NCBI GenBank assembly: GCA_947650365.1
Contig: CANTAL010000002.1
Coordinates: forward strand, 3,169,501-3,233,500
Reading direction: 5' to 3'
Length of the DNA: 64,000 bases
From: Chamaelirium japonicum
Lineage: Eukaryota > Streptophyta > Magnoliopsida > Liliales > Melanthiaceae
In this document: positions 23,639 to 37,600 of the stretch, piece after piece
Layout of the letters: each line of letters starts with the position of its first letter
Position numbering within the stretch: position 1 is the first letter of the stretch
Translations under genes and position numbers: made by a program
The notes under the pieces: model-generated
The model's database searches: none
Told to the model about the DNA's origin: nothing
Seen by the model: only the letters and a program-made list of their open reading frames with translations

Positions 23639-24804
23639 ACGATCCATTCTAATTCATTCGTCCGATCCATTCTAATTCGTTCGCACGAATGTATCAATTC
23701 TAATTCATTCGTACAATCCATTCTAATTCATTCGCACGATCCATTCTAATTCATTCGCACGATCCATTCTAATTCATTCGTATGATCCATTCTAATTCAT
23801 TCCTACGATCTATTCTAATTCATTCGCTCGAATGTATCCATTCTAATTCATTCATACGATCCATTCCATTCTAATTCATTCGTTCGATCCATTCTAATTC
23901 ATTCGTACGATCCATTTGAATTCATTCGCATGATCCATTCTAGTTCATTCGTACGATCTATTCTAATTCATTCTCACGAATGTAACCTTTCTAATTCATT
24001 TGCATGATCCATTCTAATTCATTCGTACGATCCATTCTAATCCATTTGTATGATCCATTCTAATTCATTCGTACGATCTATTCAAATTCATTCGCATGAT
24101 CCATTCTAATTCATTCGTACGATCCATTCTAATTCATTCTCACGAATGTAACCTTTCTAATTCATTTGTATGATCCATTCTAATTCATTCGTACGATCCA
24201 TTCTAATTCATTCGCACGAATCCGTTCTAATTCATTCGTACGATTCATTCTAATTCATTCACACGATCCATTCTAATTCATTTGCACGATCCATTCTAAT
24301 TCATTCCTATGATCCATTCTAATTCGTTCGTACGATGCATTCTAATTCATTCGCTCGAATGTATCCATTCTAATTCATTCGTACGATCCATTCTAATTCA
24401 TTCGTACGATCCATTCTAATTCGTTCGTATGATCCATTCTAATTCGTTCGTACGATTCATTCTAATTCATTCGTACGATCCATTCTAATGCATTCGTATG
24501 ATTCATTCTAATTCATTCACACGATCCATTCTAATTCATTCGTATGATCCACTCTAATTCATTCCTACGATCTATTCTAATTCATTTGTACGATCCATTC
24601 TAATTCATTCGCACAAATTTATCTATTCTAATTCATTCATACAATGTGTTCTAATCCATTCGTACGATCCATTCTAATCCATTTGTATGATCCATTCTAA
24701 TTCATTCGCACGAATGTAACCATTCTAATTCATTCATATGATCCATTCTAATTCATTCGTACGATCCATTCTAATTCATTCATTCGTACGATCCATTCTA
24801 ATTC

Positions 24805-26169
24805 ATTTGCACGATCCATTCTAATTCATTCGTATGATCGATTCTAATTCATTCGCACGATCCATTCTAATTCATTCATACGATCTATTCTAATTCATTC
24901 GTATGATCCATTCTAATTTATTCGTTCAAATATATCCATTCTAATTCATTCGTACGATCCATTCTAATTCATTCGCACGATCCATTCTAATTCATTCGTA
25001 CGATCCATTCTACTTCATTCGTACGATCGATTCTAATTCATTCGCACGATCCATTCTAATTCATTCGTACGATCCATTCTAATTTATTCGTTCAAATATA
25101 TCCATTCTAATTCATTCATACGATCCATTCTAATTCTTTCGCACGATCCATTCTAATTCATTCGTACGATCCATTCTAATTCATTCGTATGATCAATTCT
25201 AATTCATTCGCACGATCCATCCTAATTCATTTGTACGATCTATTCTAATTCATTCGTACGATCCATTCTAATTCATTCGCACGAATGTACCTATTCTAAT
25301 TTATTCGTACAATGCGTTCTAATCCATTCGTACGATCCATTCTAATCCATTCGTATGATCCATTCTAATTCATTCGTATAATCCATTCTAATTCATTCGT
25401 ACGATCCATTCTAATTCATTTGCATGAATATATCCATTCTAATTTATTCGTACGATCCATTCTAATTCATTCGCACAATCCATTCTAACTCATTTGCACA
25501 AATGTATCCATTCTAATTCATTCGTAAGATCCATTCTAATTCATTCGCATAAATATAACCTTTCTAATTCATTCGTACGATCCATTCTAATTCATTCCTA
25601 CGATCCATTCTAATTCATTCGCACGAATGTATCCATTCTAATTCATTTGCACGATCCATTCTAATTCATTCCTATGATCCATTCTAATTCATTCGTACGA
25701 TCCATTCTAATTCATTCGCTCGAATGTATCCATTCAAATTCATTCGTACGATCCATTCTAATTCATTCGTACGATCTATTCTAATTCATTCCTACGATCC
25801 ATTCTAATTCATTCGCACGAATGTATCCATTCTAATTCATTTGCACGATCCATTCTAATTCATTCCTATGATCTATTCTAATTCATTCGTACGATCCATT
25901 CTAATTCATTCTCACAATGTAACCTTTCTAATTCATTTGTACGATCCATTCTAATTCATTCCCACGATCCATTCTAATTCATTCGTATGATCCTTTCTAA
26001 TTCATTCCTACGATCTATTCTAATTCATATGCTCGAATATATCCATTCCAATTCATTCGTTCGATCCATTCTAATTCATTCGTACAATCCATTCAAATTC
26101 ATTCGCATGATCCATTCTAATTCATTCATACGATCCATTCTAATTCATTCGCACGATCCATTCTAATTC
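24805..26169 (-). repeat. 1,365-bp higher-order repeat, C1 copy 1
   Basis: The left edge is approximate. Anchors: the AATTTATTCGTTC unit at 25,081 pairs with 26,446, and CTCACAATG at 25,911 pairs with 27,276; both offsets are 1,365 bp. Confidence 0.88.
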
Positions 26170-27534
26170 ATTCATACGATCCATTCTAATTCATTCGTAC
26201 GATCCATTCTAATTCATTCGTACGATCCATTCTAATTCATTCGCACAATCTATTCTAATTCATTCGTATGATCCATTCTAATTTATTCGTTCAAATATAT
26301 CCATTCTAATTCATTTGTACGATCCATTCTAATTCATTCGCACGATCCATTCTAATTCATTCGTACGATCCATTCTAATTCATTCGTACGATCGATTCTA
26401 ATTCATTCGCACGATCCATTCTAATTCATTCGTACGATCCATATTAATTTATTCGTTCAAATATATCCATTCTAATTCATTCATACGATCCATTCTAATT
26501 CTTTCGCACGATCCATTCTAATTCATTCGTACGATCCATTCTAATTCATTCGTATGATCAATTCTAATTCATTCGCACGATCCATTCTAATTCATTTGTA
26601 CGATCTATTCTAATTCATTCGTACGATCCATTCTAATTCATTCGCACGAATGTACCTATTCTAATTCATTTGTACAATGCGTTCTAATCCATTCGTACGA
26701 TCCATTCTAATCCATTCGTATGATCCATTCTAATTCATTCGTATGATCCATTCTAATTCATTCGTACGATCCATTCTAATTCATTTGCATGAATGTATCC
26801 ATTCTAATTTATTCGTACGATCCATTCTAATTCATTCGCACAATCCATTCTAACTCATTTGCACAAATGTATCCATTCTAATTCATTCGTAAGATCCATT
26901 CTAATTCATTCGCATAAATATAACCTTTCTAATTCATTCGTACGATCCATTCTAATTCATTCCTACGATCCATTCTAATTCATTCGCACGAATGTATCCA
27001 TTCTAATTCATTTGCACGATCCATTCTAATTCATTCCTATGATCCATTCTAATTCATTCGTACGATCCATTCTAATTCATTCGCTCGAATGTATCCATTC
27101 TAATTTATTCGTACGATCCATTCTAATTCATTCGTACGATCTATTCTAATTCATTCCTACGATCCATTCTAATTTATTCGCACGAATGTATCCATTCTAA
27201 TTCATTTGCACGATCCATTCTAATTCATTCCTATGATCTATTCTAATTCATTCGTACGATCCATTCTAATTCATTCTCACAATGTAACCTTTCTAATTCA
27301 TTTGTACGATCCATTCTAATTCATTCCCACGATCCATTCTAATTCATTCGTATGATCAATTCTAATTCATTCCTACGATCTATTCTAATTCATATGCTCG
27401 AATATATCCATTATAATTCATTCATTCGATCCATTCTAATTCATTCGTACGATCCATTCAAATTCATTCGCATGATCCATTCTAATTCATTCGTACGATC
27501 CATTTTAATTCATTCGCACGAATGTAACCATTCT
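26170..27534 (-). repeat. 1,365-bp higher-order repeat, C1 copy 2
   Basis: Ends at the TTCTAGAA turn. By hand count the interval between the CTCACAATG anchors (25,911-27,275) holds 46 units of 23 bp, ten of 28 bp and one of 27 bp, which sums to 1,365. Confidence 0.88.
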
Positions 27535-28870
27535 AGAATGGATTAGAATGGATCGTACGAACGAATTAGAATGGATCATATGAAAGAATTAGAATGGATC
27601 ATACAATGAATTAGAAAGGTTACATTCGTGAGAATGAATTAGAATGGATCGTACGAATGAATTAGAATGGATCATGCAAATGAATTTGAATGGATCGTAC
27701 GAATGAATTAGAATGGATCGAACTAATGAATTAGAATGGATACATTCGAGCGAATGAATTAGAATAGATCGTAGGAATGAATTAGAATGGATCATACGAA
27801 TGAATTAGAATGGATCGTGCGAATTAATTAGATTGGATCGTACGAATGAATTAGAATGGATCGTACGCGTATGAACGAATTAGAATAGATCTTACGAATA
27901 AATTAGAATGGATCATACGAATGAATTAGAATAGATCGTACGAATGAATTAGAATAGATCGTGCGAATAAATTAGGATGGATCGTACGAATGAATTAAAA
28001 TGGATACAGTTGTGCGAATGAATTAGAATGGATCATACGATTGAATTTGAATGGATCGTACGAACAAATTAGAATTGATCGTACGAATGAATTAGAATGG
28101 ATACATTCGAGCGAGTGAATTAGAATGGATCGTACGAATGAATTAGAATGGATCGTGCAAATAAATTAGAATGGATACATTCGTGCGAATGAATTAGAAT
28201 GGATCGTACGAATGAATTTGAATGGATCATGCGAATGAATTTGAATGGATCGTACGAATGAATTAGAATGGATCGAACGAATGAATTAGAATGGATACAT
28301 TCGAGAGAATGAATTAGAATAGATCATAGGAATGAATTAGAATGGATCATACGAATGAATTTAAATGGATCGTGCGAATGAATTAGAATGGATTGTACGA
28401 ATGAATTAGAATGGATACATTCGTGCGAATGAATTAGAATGGATCGTACGAATGAATTAGAATGGATCGTACGAATGAATTTGAATGGATCGTACGAATG
28501 AATTAGAATAGATCGTGCGAATGAATTAGAATGGATCGTACGAAAGAATTAGAATGGATCGTACGAATGAATTAGAATGGATCATACGAATGAATTAGAA
28601 TCGATCGTGCGAATGAATTAGAATGGATCGTATGAATGAATTAGAATGGATACATTTGTGCGATGAATAAGAATGGAGCTTACGAATGAATTAGAATAGA
28701 GCGTACGAATGAACTAGAATGGATACATTCGTGCGAATGAATTAGAATGGATCATATGAAAGAATTAGAATGGATCGTGGGAATGAATTAGAATGGATCG
28801 TGCGAATGAATTAGAATGAATCGTACGAATGCATTAGAATGGATCGTACGAATGAATTAGAATGAATCGT
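27535..28870 (+). repeat. Forward block 41 (C1)
   Basis: Starts from CCATTCTAGAATGG (27,528-27,541) and carries the recurrent module at about 27,600-27,800, then the CGTACGCGTATGAACG marker (27,860). Several CAAATAAATTAG and CGATGAATAAG irregular units mark it as the twin of 32,744-34,020. Confidence 0.9.
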
Positions 28871-30036
28871 ACGATCCATTCTAATTCATTCGTCCGATCC
28901 ATTCTAATTCGTTCGCACGAATGCATCAATTCTAATTCATTCGTACAATCCATTCTAATTTATTCGCACGATCCATTCTAATTCATTCGCACGATCCATT
29001 CTAATTCATTCGTATGATCCATTCTAATTCATTCCTACGATCTATTCTAATTCATTCGCTCGAATGTATCCATTCTAATTCATTCATACGATCCATTCCA
29101 TTCTAATTCATTCGTTCGATCCATTCTAATTCATTCGTACGATCCATTTGAATTCATTCGCATGATCCATTCTAGTTCATTCGTACGATCTATTCTAATT
29201 CATTCTCACGAATGTAACCTTTCTAATTCATTTGCATGATCCATTCTAATTCATTCGTACGATCCATTCTAATCCATTTGTATGATCCATTCTAATTCAT
29301 TCGTACGATCTATTCAAATTCATTCGCATGATCCATTCTAATTCATTCGTATGATCCATTCTAATTCATTCTCATGAATGTAACCTTTCTAATTCATTTG
29401 TATGATCCATTCTAATTCATTCGTACGATCCATTCTAATTCATTCGCACGAATCCGTTCTAATTCATTCGTACGATTCATTCTAATTCATTCACACGATC
29501 CATTCTAATTCATTTGCACGATCCATTCTAATTCATTCCTATGATCCATTCTAATTTGTTCGTACGATGCATTCTAATTCATTCGCTCGAATGTATCCAT
29601 TCTAATTCATTCGTACGATCCATTCTAATTCATTCGTACGATCCATTCTAATTCGTTCGTATGATCCATTCTAATTCGTTCGTACGATTCATTCTAATTC
29701 ATTCGTACGATCCATTCTAATGCATTCGTATGATTCATTCTAATTCATTCGCACGATCCATTCTAATTCATTCGTATGATCCACTCTAATTCATTCCTAC
29801 GATCTATTCTAATTCATTTGTACGATCCATTCTAATTCATTCGCACAAATTTATCTATTCTAATTCATTCATACAATGTGTTCTAATCCATTCGTACGAT
29901 CCATTCTAATCCATTTGTACGATCCATTCTAATTCATTCGCACGAATGTAACCATTCTAATTCATTCATATGATCCATTCTAATTCATTCGTACGATCCA
30001 TTCTAATTCATTCATTCGTACGATCCATTCTAATTC

Positions 30037-31401
30037 ATTTGCACGATCCATTCTAATTCATTCGTATGATCGATTCTAATTCATTCGCACGATCCATTCT
30101 AATTCATTCATACGATCTATTCTAATTCATTCGTATGATCCATTCTAATTTATTCGTTCAAATATATCCATTCTAATTCATTCGTACGATCCATTCTAAT
30201 TCATTCGCACGATCCATTCTAATTCATTCGTACGATCCATTCTAATTCATTCGTACGATCGATTCTAATTCATTCGCACGATCCATTCTAATTCATTCGT
30301 ACGATCCATTCTAATTTATTCGTTCAAATATATCCATTCTAATTCATTCATACGATCCATTCTAATTCTTTCGCACGATCCATTCTAATTCATTCGTACG
30401 ATCCATTCTAATTCATTCGTATGATCAATTCTAATTCATTCGCACGATCCATCCTAATTCATTTGTACGATCTATTCTAATTCATTCGTACGATCCATTC
30501 TAATTCATTCGCACGAATGTACCTATTCTAATTCATTTGTACAATGCGTTCTAATCCATTCGTACGATCCATTCTAATCCATTCGTATGATCCATTCTAA
30601 TTCATTCGTATAATCCATTCTAATTCATTCGTACGATCCATTCTAATTCATTTGCATGAATATATCCATTCTAATTTATTCGTACGATCCATTCTAATTC
30701 ATTCGCACAATCCATTCTAACTCATTTGCACAAATATATCCATTCTAATTCATTCGTAAGATCCATTCTAATTCATTCGCATAAATATAACCTTTCTAAT
30801 TCATTCGTACGATCCATTCTAATTCATTCCTACGATCCATTCTAATTCATTCGCACGAATGTATCCATTCTAATTCATTTGCACGATCCATTCTAATTCA
30901 TTCCTATGATCCATTCTAATTCATTCGTACGATCCATTCTAATTCATTCGCTCGAATGTATCCATTCTAATTCATTCGTACGATCCATTCTAATTCATTC
31001 GTACGATCTATTCTAATTCATTCCTACGATCCATTCTAATTCATTCGCACGAATGTATCCATTCTAATTCATTTGCACGATCCATTCTAATTCATTCCTA
31101 TGATCTATTCTAATTCATTCGTACGATCCATTCTAATTCATTCTCACAATGTAACCTTTCTAATTCATTTGTACGATCCATTCTAATTCATTCCCACGAT
31201 CCATTCTAATTCATTCGTATGATCCATTCTAATTCATTCCTACGATCTATTCTAATTCATATGCTCGAATATATCCATTCCAATTCATTCGTTCGATCCA
31301 TTCTAATTCAGTCGTACAATCCATTCAAATTCATTCGCATGATCCATTCTAATTCATTCGTACGATCCATTCTAATTCATTCGCACGATCCATTCTAATT
31401 C
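30037..31401 (-). repeat. 1,365-bp higher-order repeat, C2 copy 1
   Basis: Counterpart of 24,805-26,169 at offset 5,232. Its AATTTATTCGTTC anchor (30,313) lies 1,365 bp before 31,678. Confidence 0.87.
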
Positions 31402-32743
31402 ATTAATACGATCCATTCTAATTCATTCAAACGATCCATTCTAATTCATTCGTACGATCCATTCTAATTCATTCGCACAATCTATTCTAATTCATTCGTA
31501 TGATCCATTCTAATTTATTCGTTCAAATATATCCATTCTAATTCATTTGTACGATCCATTCTAATTCATTCGCACGATCCATTCTAATTCATTCGTACGA
31601 TCCATTCTAATTCATTCGTACGATCGATTCTAATTCATTCGCACGATCCATTCTAATTCATTCGTACGATCCATTCTAATTTATTCGTTCAAATATATCC
31701 ATTCTAATTCATTCATACGATCCATTCTAATTCTTTCGCACGATCCATTCTAATTCATTCGTACGATCCATTCTAATTCATTCGTATGATCAATTCTAAT
31801 TCATTCGCACGATCCATTCTAATTCATTTGTACGATCTATTCTAATTCATTCGTACGATCCATTCTAATTCATTCGCACGAATGTACCTATTCTAATTCA
31901 TTTGTACAATGCGTTCTAATCCATTCGTACGATCCATTCTAATCCATTCGTATGATCCATTCTAATTCATTCGTATGATCCATTCTATTTCATTCGTACG
32001 ATCCATTCTAATTCATTTGCATGAATGTATCCATTCTAATTTATTCGTACGATCCATTCTAATTCATTCGCACAATCCATTCTAACTCATTTGCACAAAT
32101 GTATCCATTCTAATTCATTCGTAAGATCCATTCTAATTCATTCGCATAAATATAACCTTTCTAATTCATTCGTACGATCCATTCTAATTCATTCGCACGA
32201 ATGTATCCATTCTAATTCATTTGCACGATCCATTCTAATTCATTCCTATGATCCATTCTAATTCATTCGTACGATCCATTCTAATTCATTCGCTCGAATG
32301 TATCCATTCTAATTTATTCGTACGATCCATTCTAATTCATTCGTACGATCTATTCTAATTCATTCCTACGATCCATTCTAATTCATTCGCACGAATGTAT
32401 CCATTCTAATTCATTTGCACGATCCATTCTAATTCATTCCTATGATCTATTCTAATTCATTCGTACGATCCATTCTAATTCATTCTCACAATGTAACATT
32501 TCTAATTCATTTGTACGATCCATTCTAATTCATTCCCACGATCCATTCTAATTCATTCGTATGATCAATTCTAATTCATTCCTACGATCTATTCTAATTC
32601 ATATGCTCGAATATATCCATTATAATTCATTCATTCGATCCATTCTAATTCATTCGTACGATCCATTCAAATTCATTCACATGATCCATTCTAATTCATT
32701 CGTACGATCCATTTTAATTCATTCGCACGAATGTAACCATTCT
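31402..32743 (-). repeat. Higher-order repeat, C2 copy 2 (1,342 bp)
   Basis: CTCACAATG anchors at 31,143 and 32,485 are 1,342 bp apart, exactly one 23-mer less than in C1. Ends at CCATTCTAGAATGG (32,737-32,750). Confidence 0.87.
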
Positions 32744-34684
32744 AGAATGGATTAGAATGGATCGTACGAACGAATTAGAATGGATCATACGAAAGAATTA
32801 GAATGGATCATACAATGAATTAGAAAGGTTACATTCGTGAGAATGAATTAGAATGGATCGTATGAATGAATTAGAATGGATCATGCAAATGAATTTGAAT
32901 GGATCGTACGAATGAATTAGAATGGATCGAACTAATGAATTAGAATGGATACATTCGAGCGAATGAATTAGAATAGATCGTAGGAATGAATTAGAATGGA
33001 TTATACGAATGAATTAGAATGGATCGTGCGAATTAATTAGAATGGATCGTACGAATGAATTAGAATGGATCGTACGCGTATGAACGAATTAGAATAGATC
33101 TTACGAATAAATTAGAATGGATCATACGAATGAATTAGAATAGATCGTACGAATGAATTAGAATAGATCGTGCGAATAAATTAGGATGGATCGTACGAAT
33201 GAATTAAAATGGATACAGTTGTGCGAATGAATTAGAATGGATCATACGATTGAATTTGAATGGATCGTACGAATAAATTAGAATTGATCGTACGAATGAA
33301 TTAGAATGGATACATTCGAGCGAGTGAATTAGAATGGATCGTACGAATGAATTAGAATGGATCGTGCAAATAAATTAGAATGGATACATTCGTGTGAATG
33401 AATTAGAATGGATCGTACGAATGAATTTAAATGGATCATGCGAATGAATTTGAATGGATCATACGAATGAATTAGAATGGATCGAACGAATGAATTAGAA
33501 TGGATACATTCGAGCGAATGAATTAGAATAGATCGTAGGAATGAATTAGAATGGATCATACGAATGAATTTAAATGGATCGTGCGAATGAATTAGAATGG
33601 ATTGTACGAATGAATTAGAATGGATACATTCGTGCGAATGAATTAGAATGGATCGTACGAATGAATTAGAATGGATCGTACGAATGAATTTGAATGGATC
33701 GTACGAATGAATTAGAATAGATCGTGCGAATGAATTAGAATGGATCGTACGAAAGAATTAGAATGGATCGTACGAATGAATTAGAATGGATCATACGAAT
33801 GAATTAGAATCGATCGTGCGAATGAATTAGAATGGATCGTACGAATGAATTAGAATGGATACATTTGTGCGATGAATAAGAATGGAGCTTACGAATGAAT
33901 TAGAATAGAGCGTACGAATGAACTAGAATGGATACATTCGTGCGAATGAATTAGAATGGATCATATGAAAGAATTAGAATGGATCATGGGAATGAATTAG
34001 AATGGTTCGTGCGAATGAATTAGAATGGATCGTACGAACGAATTAGAATGGATCGTACGAACGAATTAGAAAGGATCATATGAACAAATTAGAATGGATC
34101 GTACGAATGAATTAGAATGGATACATTTGTGCGAATTAATTAGAATGGATCGTACGAATGAATTAGAATGGATCGTACGAATGAATTAGAATGGATCGTA
34201 CGAATGAATTAGAATGGATAGTGCGAATGAATTAGAATGGATCGTACGAATGAATTAGAATGGATACATTCGTGCGAATGAATTAGAATGGATCGTACGA
34301 ATGAATTAGAATAGATCGTACAAATGAATTAGAATGTATCGTGCGATTGAATTAGAATTGATCATATGAATGAATTAGAATGGATCGTACGAATGAATTA
34401 GAATGGATCGTGCGAATGAATTAGAATGGATCGTACGAATGAATTAGAATGGATATATTTGAACGAATAAATTAGAATGGATCATATGAATGAATTAGAA
34501 TGGATCGTACAAATGAATTAGAATGGATCGTGCGAATGAATTAGAATCGATCATACGAATGAATTAGAATGGATCGTATGAATGAATTAGATCGTACGAA
34601 TGAATTAGAATGGATCGTACGAATGAATTAAAATGGATACATTCATACGACTGAATTAGAATAGATTGTACGAATGAATTAGAA
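32744..34684 (+). repeat. Forward block 43
   Basis: C2 forward part to about 34,020, then about 660 bp joining C2 to B'. The joining part has a 28-mer of TTTGAACG type (about 34,448) and an 18-bp unit (34,584-34,601). Ends at GAATTC (34,682-34,687). Confidence 0.9.
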
Positions 34685-37600
34685 TTCATTCGTACGATCC
34701 ATTCTAATTCATTTGCATGAATGTATCCATTCTAATTTATTCGTATGATCCAGTCTAATTCATTCGCACAATCCATTCTATTTCATTCGCACGAATATAT
34801 CCATTCTAATTCATTCGTACGATCCATTGTAATTCATTCGTACAAATGAATCGTACGAATGAATTAGAATGGATTAGAATGCATTATGAGAATGAATTAG
34901 AATGGATCGTACGAATGAATTAGACTGGATCATAGGAATGAATTTGAATGGATCGTGCAAATGAATTAGAATGGATATATTCGTGCGAATGAATTAGAAT
35001 GGATCGTAGGAATGAATTAAAATGGATCGTACGAATGAATTAGAATGGATCGTACGAATGAATTAGAATGGATACATTCGAGCGAATGAATTAGAATGGA
35101 TCGTACGAATGAATTAGAATGGATCATAGGAATGAATTAGAATGGATCGTGCAAATGAATTAGAATGGATACATTCGCGCAAATGAATTACAATGGATCG
35201 TAGGAATGAATTAGAATAGATCGTACGAATGAATTAGAAAGGTTATATTTATGCGAATGAATTAGAATGGATCGTACAAATGAATTAGAATGGATACATT
35301 TGTGCAAATGAGTTAGAATGGATTGTGCGAATGAATTAGAATGGATCGTACGAATAAATTAGAATGGATCGTACGAATGAATTAGAATGGATCATACGAA
35401 TGAATTAGAATGGATCGTACGAATGGATTAGAATGGATCGTACGAATGGATTAGAACGCATTGTATGAATGAATTAGAATAGATACATTCGTGCGAATGA
35501 ATTAGATTGGATCGTACGAATGAATTAGAATAGATCCTACAAATGAATTAGAATGAATACATTCGTGCGAATGAATTAGAATGGATCGTAGGAATGAATT
35601 AGAATGATCGTACGAATGAATTAGAATGGTTACATTCGTACGAATGGATTAGAATGGATCGTACGAATGAATTAGAATAGATCGTGCGAATGAATTAGAA
35701 TGGATCGTACGAATGAATTAGAATGGATCGTGCGAATGTATTAGAATGGATCGTACGAATGAATTAGAATAGATCGTGCGAATGAATTAGAATGGATCGT
35801 ACGAATGAATTAGAATGGATCGTGCGAATGTATTAGAATGGATCATACGAATGAATTAGAATGGATATATTTGTGCGAATGAATTAGAATGGATCGTACG
35901 AATGAACTAGAATGGATCGTACGAATGAATTAGAATGGATCGTACGAATTTACGAATGAATTAGAATGAATTAGATTGCATCGTACGATCCATTCTAATT
36001 CATTCGCACGATCCATTCTAATTCATTCGCACGATCCATTCTAATTCATTCGCACGAATGTATCCATTCTAATTCATTTGCACGATCCATTCTAATTCAT
36101 TCCTATGATCCGTTCTAATTCATTCGTACGATCCATTGTAATTCATTCGCTCGAATATATCCATTCTAATTCATTCGTACGATCCATTCTAATGAATTAG
36201 AATGTATTGTGCGAATGAATTAGAATAGATCGTATGAATGAATAAGAATGGATCCATTCTAATTCATTCATACGATCCATTCTAATTCATTCGCACGATC
36301 CATTCTAATTCATTCGTATGATCCATTCTAATTCATTCGCACGATCCATTCTTATTCATTCATACGATCCATTCTAATTCATTCGCACAATCCATTCTAA
36401 TTCATTCGTACGATCCATTCTAATTCATTCGTATGATCCATTCTAACTCATTCGGTGGATCCATTCTTATTCATTCGTACGATCCATTCTAATTTATTTG
36501 CACGAATATACGATCCATTCTAATTCATTCGAACAAATGTATCCATTCTAATTCATTCGTACGATCCATTCTAATTCATTCTCACGAATGTAACCTTTCT
36601 AATTCATTTGTATGATCCATTCTAATTCATTCGTATGATCCATTCTAATCTATTCGTACGATCCATTCTAATCCATTCATACGATCCATTCTAATTCATT
36701 CTCACAAATGTAACCTTTCTAATTCATTTTTATGATCCATTCTAATTCATTCGTACGATACATTCTAATCCATTCGTCCGATCCATTCTAATCCATTCGT
36801 ACGATCCATTCTAATTCATTCGGACGAATATATCCATTCTAATGCATTCGTACGATCCATTCTAATTCATTTGCACGATCCATTCTAATCCATTCGTACG
36901 ATCCATTCTAATTCATTCGTACGATCCATTCTAATTCATTCTCACAAATGTAACCTTTCTAATTCATTTGTATGATGCATTCTAATTCATTCGTACGATC
37001 CATTCTAATCCATTCGTACGATCCATTCTAATTCATTCGCACGAATGTAACCATTCTAATTCATTCGTACGATCCATTCTAAATCATTCCTACGATCCAT
37101 TCTAATTCATTCGCACGAATGTATCCATTCTAATTCATTTGCACGATCTATACTAATTCATTCCTATGATTCATTCTAATTCATTCGTACGATCAATTCT
37201 AATTCATTCGCTCAAATGAATCCATTCTAATTCATTCATACGATCCATTCTAATTCATTCGTACGATCCATTCTAATCCATTCGAACGATCCATTCTAAT
37301 TCATTCGTACAATGCGTTCTAATTCATTCGTACGATCCATTCTAATCCATTCGTTCGATCCATTCTAATTCATTCGCACGATCAATTCTAATTCATTCGT
37401 ACGATCCATTCTAATTCATTCGCACGAATGTAACCATTCTAATTTATTCGTACGATCAATTCTAATTCATTCGCACGAATCTAAATATTTTAATTCATTC
37501 GTACGATCCATTCTAATTTATTCATACGATCTGTTCTAATTCATTCGCACGATCCATTCTAAATCATTCTTACGATCCATTCTAATTCATTCACACGAAT

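Larger units (their letters stand above)
23639..28870. repeat. Segment C1, first copy of 5.2-kb tandem duplication
   Basis: Runs from the CGTACG turn at 23,636 to the equivalent turn at 28,868 (offset 5,232). A reverse block (23,639-27,534) is followed by a forward block (27,535-28,870). The reverse part contains two 1,365-bp repeats. A CCATTCCATT expansion at 23,861 recurs at 29,093 (C2) and 41,147 (third, partial copy). Confidence 0.93.
28871..34024. repeat. Segment C2, second copy of 5.2-kb tandem duplication
   Basis: Reverse 28,871-32,743, then forward from 32,744. It differs from C1 by scattered substitutions and by loss of one 23-mer near 32,180 (a CCTACG unit present near 26,965). That loss shortens the second internal repeat from 1,365 to 1,342 bp and the offset from 5,232 to 5,209. 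Homology stops near 34,020, where C1 goes on to a turn and C2 continues forward. Confidence 0.93.
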
